Origin: Vibrio aerogenes
Lineage (GTDB): Bacteria > Pseudomonadota > Gammaproteobacteria > Enterobacterales > Vibrionaceae
NCBI RefSeq assembly: GCF_024346755.1
Contig: NZ_AP024861.1
Coordinates: forward strand, 1,426,001-1,490,000
Direction of reading: 5' to 3'
DNA length: 64,000 bases
Shown one piece after another: positions 57,053 to 64,000 of this stretch (position 1 is the first letter of the stretch; each line of letters opens with the position of its first letter). The notes under the pieces are model-generated. The model saw nothing but the letters and a program-made list of their open reading frames with translations. It did not search any database and was not told the DNA's origin. Made by a program: the position numbers and the translations under genes.

Positions 57053-58681
57053 ATGCATATCGAAGATCTCGTAAAACTGGCAGGAGGTATAAATAATGTA
57101 TACCGTGTCTTGTTACCCGAAGGCCACCTTTCTCTTGCCGTCAGAGACCCTGACCTTGTTGATGAATTACCGGCTGGTACTGTTTTAAGACAAGTCATTG
57201 ATGAATGGCATCTGCTGGATTTATCAGATGATTCTGTCGCTGAGGAATCTTTATTCCGGATCGGACGGGAAATTGAAGCCAGCCAGCGGGAAAATATCAG
57301 ACAGTTTTCTCATCCAACTTCATGTCAATACCGGCCCGCCTGGCATATTGCCGGACCTCAGGGTTTGATCAACGACCCAAACGGATTTATTTATCATCAG
57401 GGCGAATACCATCTTTATTATCAGTGGTCGCCTGTTGGGTGTTCACATACTGATAAATACTGGGTACATACGACCAGTAAAGATTTACTGAACTGGGAAT
57501 GGGATGATGTTGCCCTGACGCCATCTGACTGGTTCGACAGTCATGGTGCTTATTCTGGGCATGCGGTGAGTCTTGATCATGAACTGATGGTTTTTTATAC
57601 CGGTAATACCCGTCTCGGAGAGGAACGTCACCGCCAGACCATGCAATGTGCTGCGGTGTCCGAAGATGGAAAAAATCTGCGTAAACTGGGGCCACTTATC
57701 CGGGATTTGCCGCCAGGTGTGACTGAGCATATCCGGGATCCGAAGATCATTCATCGTGATGGTCGCTGGTTGATGTTTTTAGGTGCACAGACAACGGAGA
57801 TGAAAGGGCGGCTGGCCGTTTATCATTCTGAAGATTTACATCACTGGGAATTTGATCGCCTGTATGGCGATGAACTGGGTGACTATGGCTACATGTGGGA
57901 ATGTCCGGATATTTTTGAAATCGATGGACAGTATTATCTGGTTTTTTCACCCCAGGGTGTAGACTCTGGCAGCCCGTTAAATACCGTGCCGCATCAAAAC
58001 AGAATCGCCCACCTCACTTTTGGTGAAAATGATGAAGTGATCCTGTCACATCTTCAGCCGCTCGATTATGGTTTTGATTTTTATGCGCCGCAAAGTCTGC
58101 AGACTGAAGACGGGCGACGTGTGATGTGTGGCTGGATGGGGTTACCTGATGAATGGACACACCCTTCGTGCCGCTCTGGTCATTGGGTGCACCAGCTCAC
58201 TGCATTGCGTGAGCTGAGTGTAAAAAATGGGAAATTAATTCAAAAGCCGCAAAAAGAATTGGAAAAGCTGTATTCAGAGGTCAGGGAATATCTGTTGGAA
58301 GATAGTCGTGTTGATCTGAAGACCAAGACTTTTGAACTGAGGACTCAGCTGGCATGGGGCAGCCGTCTGCGGTTATTTGAAGATACATCTTTTTTTGCTG
58401 AGTTATATTTAGATGCAGAAAAGCGTTGTCTGCTTTTTGACCGCTCCCATACGCAGCTGGAAGAAGGAGACACAGCCAGAGAGATTCAGCTGGATTCCGG
58501 TGTCGTTGATCTGCAGATTCTTGCGGACAACTCATCTCTGGAAGTGTTTATCAATGGCGGAGAAGCCGTGATGACTGCCCGTATCTTTACACCGGAAGGG
58601 GCTACCCAGGTTTCAGTAAAAGGAAAAGCGACGTTGCAGGTCTGTGAACTCAAAGTACCAGAGATGCCTTATTTGCGTTAA
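57053..58681 (+). CDS. scrB: Sucrose-6-phosphate hydrolase with EIIB-like N-terminal extension
   Basis: A 542-residue GH32 enzyme that splits sucrose 6-phosphate to glucose 6-phosphate and fructose. Catalytic landmarks are the nucleophile Asp108 in GLINDPNGFIYHQGEYHLYY, EHIRDPKIIHR with the stabilising Asp, and MWECPDIFEI with the acid/base Glu. A C-terminal beta-sandwich follows (SLEVFINGGEAVMTARIF). Unlike the E. coli-type enzyme, which as I remember has only about 28 residues before the first motif, this one has about 97. Residues 11-38 align without gaps to ScrA 15-42 (GG.NN...LA..D...DE; 10 of 28 identical), but Pro22 stands where EIIB has Cys26. Confidence 0.92.
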   Translation: MHIEDLVKLAGGINNVYRVLLPEGHLSLAVRDPDLVDELPAGTVLRQVIDEWHLLDLSDDSVAEESLFRIGREIEASQRENIRQFSHPTSCQYRPAWHIAGPQGLINDPNGFIYHQGEYHLYYQWSPVGCSHTDKYWVHTTSKDLLNWEWDDVALTPSDWFDSHGAYSGHAVSLDHELMVFYTGNTRLGEERHRQTMQCAAVSEDGKNLRKLGPLIRDLPPGVTEHIRDPKIIHRDGRWLMFLGAQTTEMKGRLAVYHSEDLHHWEFDRLYGDELGDYGYMWECPDIFEIDGQYYLVFSPQGVDSGSPLNTVPHQNRIAHLTFGENDEVILSHLQPLDYGFDFYAPQSLQTEDGRRVMCGWMGLPDEWTHPSCRSGHWVHQLTALRELSVKNGKLIQKPQKELEKLYSEVREYLLEDSRVDLKTKTFELRTQLAWGSRLRLFEDTSFFAELYLDAEKRCLLFDRSHTQLEEGDTAREIQLDSGVVDLQILADNSSLEVFINGGEAVMTARIFTPEGATQVSVKGKATLQVCELKVPEMPYLR

Positions 58682-58700
58682 ATCAGGTTACCGATATATT

Positions 58701-58756
58701 CAGATGATCCGTTTATTTTCCAGAATGGTTTGACTCAACCATCATTGAATCATCTG
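58701..58756. repeat. Remnant of the MITE-like family, folded as a hairpin
   Basis: The first 28 bases (CAGATGATCCGTTTATTTTC...) match the right end of copy 1 (14969-14996) at 26 of 28 positions. The segment then folds back: CAGATGAT (58701-58708) pairs with ATCATCTG (58749-58756), and ATGGTT pairs with AACCAT. Confidence 0.6.
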
Positions 58757-58765
58757 ATTTACAAA

Positions 58766-58793
58766 AGGGTGAAATCAACATGGATTTCACCCT
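58766..58793. terminator. Terminator between convergent scrB and scrK
   Basis: AGGGTGAAATC and GATTTCACCCT form a perfect 11-bp stem with a 6-base loop. Confidence 0.8.
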
Positions 58794-58829
58794 GCATTCA
58801 TCTTCGTTGAACTGCACCCCGGCTGGCGC

Positions 58830-59771
58830 TTAATCATGTATTTCAGGTGAGTTGTTAACCAGTTGCGTTAATGCTTCTCTGGTGGGTAATGCGGTCATTG
58901 CTCCTTTTTGAGTCGTTGCCAGCCCTCCGCAACAGTTTCCCCATGTCACCGCGTCCAGAATTGCTGCCTCGTTCTGCCATGCATCAGATTCAGCCAGACG
59001 GCAGAGTAATCCGCCGACGAATGCATCACCGGCGCCGGTTGTATCGACCACCTGAACTGAACGACTCGGCACTTTGACTGTGTGGGTTTGAGTCACAACC
59101 CGCGTACCTTCAGCACCAAGCGTGATGACAATCAGAGGAATTGCATATTGTTGTAAAAATTGTAATGCGTCATCCATGGTGTTTTTGCCGGTAAGTTGTG
59201 TTAACTCTTCTTCAGAAAATTTTACCACATCGGCCTGGCGAACAACTTCCATAACGGTTGGGATCATTTCTTCCGGTTCCGCCCAGACTTCTTCACGTAA
59301 ATTGGGGTCGAAGCTGAAAAATCCGCCTTGCTGTTTAATCTGTCGGATCGCTTCTTTTGTTGCACTTCTGCTGGGTTCATTTGCTAAGGCAATTGAGCAG
59401 ACATGCAGCCATTCTCCAGCCTGGAATTCAGGAATATCCCGGACAGATAAAAACTGGTCTGCACTGGGTTTCACCATAAAAGTAAAACTTCTTTCGCCCT
59501 GATCATCCAGATCAACAACAACCGTTGAAGTTCGGTGTTCCGGATCGGATATTAAATGTTGTATGTTAACTTTTTCATGGGCTAAAGTTTGTTGCATAAA
59601 TTTACCCATTGGGTCTTGTCCGACTCTGCCAAAAAATGCACAGTTTCCGCCTAATCGGGAAATACCGACGGCAACATTTGCGGGTGCACCACCCGGACAT
59701 TTCAAATAATGTGCTGTTCCATCAGGAATTAGATCAACGACTGCGTCTCCGGTTAACCAAATCTTATTCAC
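58830..59771 (-). CDS. scrK: Fructokinase (PfkB family)
   Basis: A 313-residue PfkB-type sugar kinase that phosphorylates the fructose released by ScrB. It starts with GTG after AAGGAG. N-terminal GDAVVDLIPDG and YLKCPGGAPANVAVGISRLG bind the sugar, and the C-terminal VDTTGAGDAFVGGLLCRLAE carries the catalytic Asp and anion hole. It is convergent with scrB. No ScrR operator is obvious in its upstream region, so it may be separately controlled. Confidence 0.92.
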   Translation of the reverse strand: MNKIWLTGDAVVDLIPDGTAHYLKCPGGAPANVAVGISRLGGNCAFFGRVGQDPMGKFMQQTLAHEKVNIQHLISDPEHRTSTVVVDLDDQGERSFTFMVKPSADQFLSVRDIPEFQAGEWLHVCSIALANEPSRSATKEAIRQIKQQGGFFSFDPNLREEVWAEPEEMIPTVMEVVRQADVVKFSEEELTQLTGKNTMDDALQFLQQYAIPLIVITLGAEGTRVVTQTHTVKVPSRSVQVVDTTGAGDAFVGGLLCRLAESDAWQNEAAILDAVTWGNCCGGLATTQKGAMTALPTREALTQLVNNSPEIHD

Positions 59772-60360
59772 GGTTCTTCTCCTTTTTGATGTATCTCTAT
59801 ATTTTACCTGACTTGTTTCAGGTTATCACTGTGGATTTAATATATATTTATACAAATTTAATTAAATTTGATTGATATCCGAATTCTTTGAATTTTCTTG
59901 TTTCATCACAAACTATAAAAGTTGATTTTCACAGAAATAACATGGGCTTGATGTCATCATTGGTGTCTTGGAAGCATTCGTATTATTGGGCTTCCGGAAT
60001 GATATGAAGCACATAGATGATTCAATTTTTCAGATGGCATATGTTTGCGGAAATGGTCTGATAAAATTAGTGAATGATATGTGATGATGTTTTTTTAAAA
60101 GTAAAATTATTCATTTTTATTAGATTGAATATAAAGTAACAATATATTTAATTTAGTGGGTTATATATTTTTTTGTATTTCATTGGATTGGTTTATTTCT
60201 GTTTTTATTTGATAAAGATATATTGTTTTATTTTTTTAATTTTTTGTGATGAATATCATTCAAAATATTTGAATATGAACGACAGCTTTAATGAATGTTA
60301 TATTTTTCTCTTTTTTCTACAATAAAATATAAAATAGTTATTGATAAAAAAGGGTGCAGC
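59772..60360. other. AT-rich intergenic region
   Basis: 589 bases, very AT-rich at 60080-60290, with no credible gene and no clear repeat. It carries divergent promoters for scrK and the glutathione transferase gene. TATAAA-like elements are too frequent to choose one. Confidence 0.5.
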
Positions 60361-61305
60361 ATGGGAAAGCTGATTGAAGGTGTATGGCATGATGTCTGGT
60401 ACGATACAAAAAGTAATGGTGGTAAATTTATCCGTGAAAATGCTGTATTTCGCCAATGGATATCAGAAGAGGATGGCGCTTTATTTACTCCGGAACCAGA
60501 CCGGTATCATCTGTACATTTCACTGGCTTGTCCATGGGCACACCGGACACTGATTTTCCGTCATCTGAAGCAACTTCAACCCTATGTGGATGTCACCATC
60601 GTCTGCCCGGATATGTTATCCGAAGGATGGACTTTTGGTATTCCGGAGCCACTTTTTGGCTACACTCATCTGCATCAGTTGTATACCCGGGCTCAGTCTG
60701 ATTATACCGGCAGAGTCACTGTACCCATCTTGTGGGATAAGAAAAGAAATACCATAGTCAGCAATGAGTCCTCAGATATTATCCGAATGTTTAACAGTGC
60801 GTTTGATTCGTTAACAGGTCATCAAGATGATTATTATCCACAGGAGCTGCGGCAAGAAATTGATCGATGGAATGATTATATCTACCCCCGAATTAATAAT
60901 GGTGTCTACCGGTGTGGTTTTGCGACAAGCCAGGAAGCTTATGAAGAAGCATGTCACTCATTGTTTCAGGCTTTGGATAAGGTAGACAGTCATTTGGCGA
61001 TCCATCGTTATCTGGCAGGCAACCGAATCACAGAAGCTGACTGGCGGTTATTTACGACATTAATCCGGTTCGATGCGGTTTATGTCGGTCACTTTAAGTG
61101 TAATAAGAAGAGAATTGCAGATTATCCGAATCTGAACGGTTATCTGAAAGAGCTCTATCAGATACCGGGAATCAAAGAGACAGTCGATTTTTATCATATT
61201 AAGCGTCATTATTATTTCAGCCATACCGGGATTAACCCGACTCAGATTGTTCCGTCCGGGCCAGATGTGGATCTTGAATCATCACACGGACGAGATCATC
61301 TTTAG
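60361..61305 (+). CDS. Glutathionyl-hydroquinone reductase (Xi-class glutathione transferase)
   Basis: A 314-residue protein of the YqjG/ECM4 family. The ATG at 60361 with AAGGG upstream starts GKLIEGVWHDVWYDTKSNGG; a longer reading adds an AT-rich leader. The thioredoxin-fold active site is YISLACPWAHRTLIFRHLKQ, in which Cys-Pro-Trp-Ala-His-Arg is diagnostic. VSNESSDIIRMFN contacts glutathione, and the helical domain has YLAGNRITEADWRLFTTLIR. It reduces glutathionyl-hydroquinones to hydroquinones. It is monocistronic with a strong terminator. Confidence 0.92.
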   Translation: MGKLIEGVWHDVWYDTKSNGGKFIRENAVFRQWISEEDGALFTPEPDRYHLYISLACPWAHRTLIFRHLKQLQPYVDVTIVCPDMLSEGWTFGIPEPLFGYTHLHQLYTRAQSDYTGRVTVPILWDKKRNTIVSNESSDIIRMFNSAFDSLTGHQDDYYPQELRQEIDRWNDYIYPRINNGVYRCGFATSQEAYEEACHSLFQALDKVDSHLAIHRYLAGNRITEADWRLFTTLIRFDAVYVGHFKCNKKRIADYPNLNGYLKELYQIPGIKETVDFYHIKRHYYFSHTGINPTQIVPSGPDVDLESSHGRDHL

Positions 61306-61329
61306 ATAGTCGCTCAACGCTCAATAAGT

Positions 61330-61363
61330 AACCCCCTGAAACCGGATTGTTTCAGGGGGTTTT
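61330..61363. terminator. Terminator after glutathione transferase gene
   Basis: AACCCCCTGAAAC-cggatt-GTTTCAGGGGGTT is followed by Ts. It lies between convergent genes and could also stop pta transcripts. Confidence 0.9.
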
Positions 61364-61397
61364 GTGTTACATCATACTCAGATTAAGACAGGCGATA

Positions 61398-63536
61398 TTA
61401 TGCCTGACCAGCCTGAATTGCAGTCAGTGCGACGGTATAAACGATGTCATCAACCAGTGCACCACGTGACAAGTCGTTGACAGGTTTACGCATGCCCTGC
61501 AGCATTGGACCAATTGAGACCAAATCCGCAGAACGTTGTACTGCTTTGTATGTGGTATTACCGGTATTCAGATCCGGGAATACAAAGACTGTCGCTTTAC
61601 CTGCAACCGGAGAGTTTGGTGCTTTAGACGCAGCCACGTTCTCCATAATCGCAGCATCATATTGAAGCGGACCATCAATGACCAAATCAGGACGTTTCTC
61701 CTGAGCAATACGGGTTGCTTCGCGAACTTTCTCAACATCTGCACCTTGTCCGGACGTACCTGTTGAGTAAGAAATCATCGCAACACGAGGATCAATACCA
61801 AATGCCTTGGCTGAATCTGCTGACTGGATTGCAATCTCAGCCAGTTGCTCTGCGTTTGGATCCGGGTTGATTGCACAGTCTCCATATACCAGTACCTGAT
61901 CAGGTAATAGCATAAAGAAGATAGAAGAAACCAGTGAAGCACTTGGCGCAGTTTTAATTAACTGAAGCGGTGGACGAATCGTGTTGGCCGTCGTGTGAAC
62001 GGCACCGGAAACCAGACCATCAACCTCACTTTTCTCGAGCATCATGGTGCCAAGCACAACAGTATCCTGCAGCTGTTCACGGGCAACAACTTCAGTCATA
62101 CCTTTGTTCTTACGAAGCTCAACCAGACGAGCGACGTATTGCTCACGCACTTCTTCCGGGTTGATAATGGTAATGCCGGTTCCCAAAACAACACCTTGCT
62201 GATCGGCAACGCGTTTAATGTCTTCAGGGTTACCTAAAAGCACACATTCAGCAATACCACGTTCGGCACAGATCGAAGCTGCTTTCACCGTACGGGGCTC
62301 ATCACCTTCAGGTAACACGATACGTTTGTTTGCGCGACGGGCATATTCAGTCAGCTGATAACGGAACGCTGGCGGGCTCAGACGTCGGACACCTGTTGTG
62401 GTTTCTGTCAGTGTATCAACCCACGGACCATCGATATGACTTGCGATGTGTTCGTTAACAAATTCAATACGCTCTTTATCATCCGCAGGCACTTCCAGAC
62501 TAAAGCTTTGCAGGTTCAGAGAAGTCTGCCATGTATTACCCTGAGCTTTGAAGATTGGGAGTCCAGACTCAAATGCTGGTTTACACAATCCGACAATTTC
62601 TTTCGGAATGTCGTATCCGCCAGTGAGTAAAACAGCACCAATTTCCACACCATTCATTGCTGCCAGCGCTGCAGCAACAATCACATCCGGCCGGTCTGCT
62701 GAAGTTACAAGCAGTGATCCCGGACGGAAGTGTTCAATCATATTTGGCAGTGAACGTGCACAGAAAGTAATGCTCTTAATTCTGCGTGTATTGATGTCAC
62801 CTGTGTTGACGACTTCAGCATTCAGGTGTTTTGCCATATCAATGGCACGGGTTGCGATCAGATCGACGCGCCATGGAATACAGCCCAGCACACGAATTGG
62901 GCTTGAATTGAAGATCTGCATGACTTCAAGGTTTGTCTGAAGTGCACTGTCAGCATCATCAAAGATTTCTGACAGGTCAGGGCGTGTACGGCCAGCTTCA
63001 TCAACCGGTGCATTCAGCTTATTGATGATAACACCTGAAATGTGTTGGTTTTTTGTGCCGCCGAAATTAGAACAAGCCACTTCAATTCGCTCTTTCAATT
63101 GAGATGGGTTGTCAGTACCTGGTGTGGCAACAAAAACGATTTCAGCGCCCAGCGTTTTCGCAACTTCAGCGTTGACCTGGTTCGCAAACGGATGTTTACG
63201 TGTGGGAACAAGACCTTCAATCAGGGTGACATCTGAACCTGTGTTGATCGAGTTGTAGCGCTCAACGATGGTTTCCAGCAGAGCATCCATCTGCTCACTA
63301 CCCATCAAGGCTTCCACTTTTGACATGGCCAGTGATTCAGCCGTTTTAATGTCACTGTTTGAGCTAAGGATGGTGGTGGTTAGATCAGGTTGGTCACCGC
63401 CGTGTCTTGGCTGTGCAATTGGCTTGTAAAAAGAAACTTTTACGCCTTTGCGCTCCATTGCACGGATTACCCCTAAACTTACACTGGTTAAACCAACACC
63501 AGCACTGATAGGGATCAGCATAATAGTACGAGACAT
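61398..63536 (-). CDS. pta: Phosphate acetyltransferase
   Basis: A 712-residue long-form Pta that converts acetyl-CoA and phosphate to acetyl phosphate. The ATG at 63536 after GAAGG gives the E. coli-like start [20 protein letters not shown]; the longer reading is not conserved. The N-terminal P-loop/DRTGG regulatory part (residues 1-370) is followed by the catalytic PTA_PTB domain, with [39 protein letters not shown] and [20 protein letters not shown]. It follows ackA in the same direction with a terminator-like hairpin between, so it may have its own promoter. Confidence 0.96.
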   Translation of the reverse strand: MSRTIMLIPISAGVGLTSVSLGVIRAMERKGVKVSFYKPIAQPRHGGDQPDLTTTILSSNSDIKTAESLAMSKVEALMGSEQMDALLETIVERYNSINTGSDVTLIEGLVPTRKHPFANQVNAEVAKTLGAEIVFVATPGTDNPSQLKERIEVACSNFGGTKNQHISGVIINKLNAPVDEAGRTRPDLSEIFDDADSALQTNLEVMQIFNSSPIRVLGCIPWRVDLIATRAIDMAKHLNAEVVNTGDINTRRIKSITFCARSLPNMIEHFRPGSLLVTSADRPDVIVAAALAAMNGVEIGAVLLTGGYDIPKEIVGLCKPAFESGLPIFKAQGNTWQTSLNLQSFSLEVPADDKERIEFVNEHIASHIDGPWVDTLTETTTGVRRLSPPAFRYQLTEYARRANKRIVLPEGDEPRTVKAASICAERGIAECVLLGNPEDIKRVADQQGVVLGTGITIINPEEVREQYVARLVELRKNKGMTEVVAREQLQDTVVLGTMMLEKSEVDGLVSGAVHTTANTIRPPLQLIKTAPSASLVSSIFFMLLPDQVLVYGDCAINPDPNAEQLAEIAIQSADSAKAFGIDPRVAMISYSTGTSGQGADVEKVREATRIAQEKRPDLVIDGPLQYDAAIMENVAASKAPNSPVAGKATVFVFPDLNTGNTTYKAVQRSADLVSIGPMLQGMRKPVNDLSRGALVDDIVYTVALTAIQAGQA

Positions 63537-63643
63537 GAATTGAGTACCTTCAGCTATAGATTGCAATATTTACGAAAGTGATATTGCAGAAAGGAATAAA
63601 GCCTAATAAACAATACGCGATGTTATATCAGACCCCGGAAAAA

Positions 63644-63672
63644 AAACTGGCTAACGTCAGGTTAGCCAGTTT
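63644..63672 (-). terminator. Terminator between ackA and pta
   Basis: AAACTGGCTAAC-gtcag-GTTAGCCAGTTT is a perfect 12-bp stem just past the ackA stop, with an A/T tract on the exit side for the minus strand. It could attenuate read-through into pta. Confidence 0.8.
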
Positions 63673-63681
63673 TCATAATAT

Positions 63682-64000
63682 TTAAATGCCTGTTAGTCGT
63701 GCAGTATCCTCTGCGATAACTAACTCTTCATTGGTTGAAATGACCATGGCCGGAATCCGGCTTGATTCCGTAGTAATCACACCTTCACCACCGAAACGGG
63801 CTTTCAGGTTCGCTTCACTGTCAGCTTCAACACCAAGAATGCCCAGACGGTTCAGCACCATTTCACGGATTGGTGCAGAATTCTCACCAATACCGCCAGT
63901 GAATACAATCGCGTCCAGACGTCCATCAAGACTTGCCGTGTAGCCGGCAACATATTTAGCCAGACGATGACAGAAAACATCCATTGCACGATTTGCATCT
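63682..64000 (-). CDS. ackA: Acetate kinase, C-terminal part (partial at window edge)
   Basis: The frame is open past the window end, giving about 106 residues. Family features are [20 protein letters not shown] followed by [19 protein letters not shown], the adenosine-binding GGIGEN motif of acetate kinases, and the terminal [17 protein letters not shown]. The enzyme makes ATP and acetate from acetyl phosphate. It is upstream of pta, the usual ackA-pta order. Confidence 0.95.
   Translation of the reverse strand, partial: DANRAMDVFCHRLAKYVAGYTASLDGRLDAIVFTGGIGENSAPIREMVLNRLGILGVEADSEANLKARFGGEGVITTESSRIPAMVISTNEELVIAEDTARLTGI

Noticed and set aside
60080..60290. AT-rich tract as a possible origin, horizontally acquired DNA or small RNA gene
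   Set aside because: No repeats, iterons, hairpin-plus-T pattern or mobile gene is visible; AT richness alone is weak evidence.
1..64000. CRISPR arrays, tRNA or rRNA genes, integrases and phage genes
   Set aside because: None was seen on reading both strands; there is no regular spacer pattern, no cloverleaf and no transposase or integrase motif.

Overview
The window looks like a chromosomal segment of a Vibrionaceae bacterium: a marine, facultatively anaerobic gammaproteobacterium. The evidence is protein resemblance: Vibrio-style Frd, Pta/AckA, GlpK/R/D and Scr proteins, and a CheX/HDOD/EAL/HD-GYP signalling cluster like one I remember from Vibrio cholerae chromosome 1. No rRNA, tRNA, CRISPR array, prophage or intact insertion sequence was seen. 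The species cannot be fixed from this sequence alone.

Layout. 0-2.6 kb: the end of a DUF294-type protein, a DnaQ-family exonuclease, and a ZntR-like MerR regulator with an SO_0444-type metal permease. 2.8-6.6 kb: a hexuronate island (uxuB divergent from uxuR-uxuA) with two palindromic operators. 6.6-12 kb: an MFS transporter with a divergent LysR regulator, a DUF2007 protein, a GNAT and an Aer-like receptor. 12.3-16.7 kb: glpK, glpR and glpD, without glpF. 16.7-26.1 kb: an anaerobic C4-dicarboxylate block (dcuR/dcuS, dcuB, frdABCD and a 2-hydroxycarboxylate carrier); the frd and carrier promoter regions share a nearly identical 29-bp motif. 26.5-33.8 kb: a GNAT, a beta-hydroxyacid dehydrogenase, alanine racemase, and a dgcN-dgcA-D-amino acid transaminase operon that forms a plausible D-amino acid catabolic module, then a LysE exporter. 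34-39.8 kb: a complete RND tripartite efflux operon.

40.3-48.5 kb holds an eight-gene regulatory operon: Hpt, REC-HDOD, CheY, CheC/CheX-like phosphatase, two soluble histidine kinases, a REC-GGDEF(degenerate)-EAL protein and a REC-HD-GYP(degenerate) protein. It resembles the Shewanella HnoB/HnoD phosphodiesterase-plus-modulator logic. It is followed by a FecBCD-like ABC importer with a possible Fur site (48.9-51.9 kb), an OmpR-type two-component pair, a sucrose regulon (scrA, scrR, scrB, scrK) with two matching ScrR operators, a glutathionyl-hydroquinone reductase, pta and the end of ackA.

The strongest leads are: (1) the phosphorelay/c-di-GMP operon with one apparently active and two degraded c-di-GMP domains; (2) the D-amino acid module; (3) a ScrB with an N-terminal extension that aligns without gaps to the PTS EIIB domain of its neighbour ScrA but lacks the phosphorylated cysteine; (4) a shared DcuR-type regulatory motif; (5) a MITE-like repeat family of about 170 bp with shorter derivatives.
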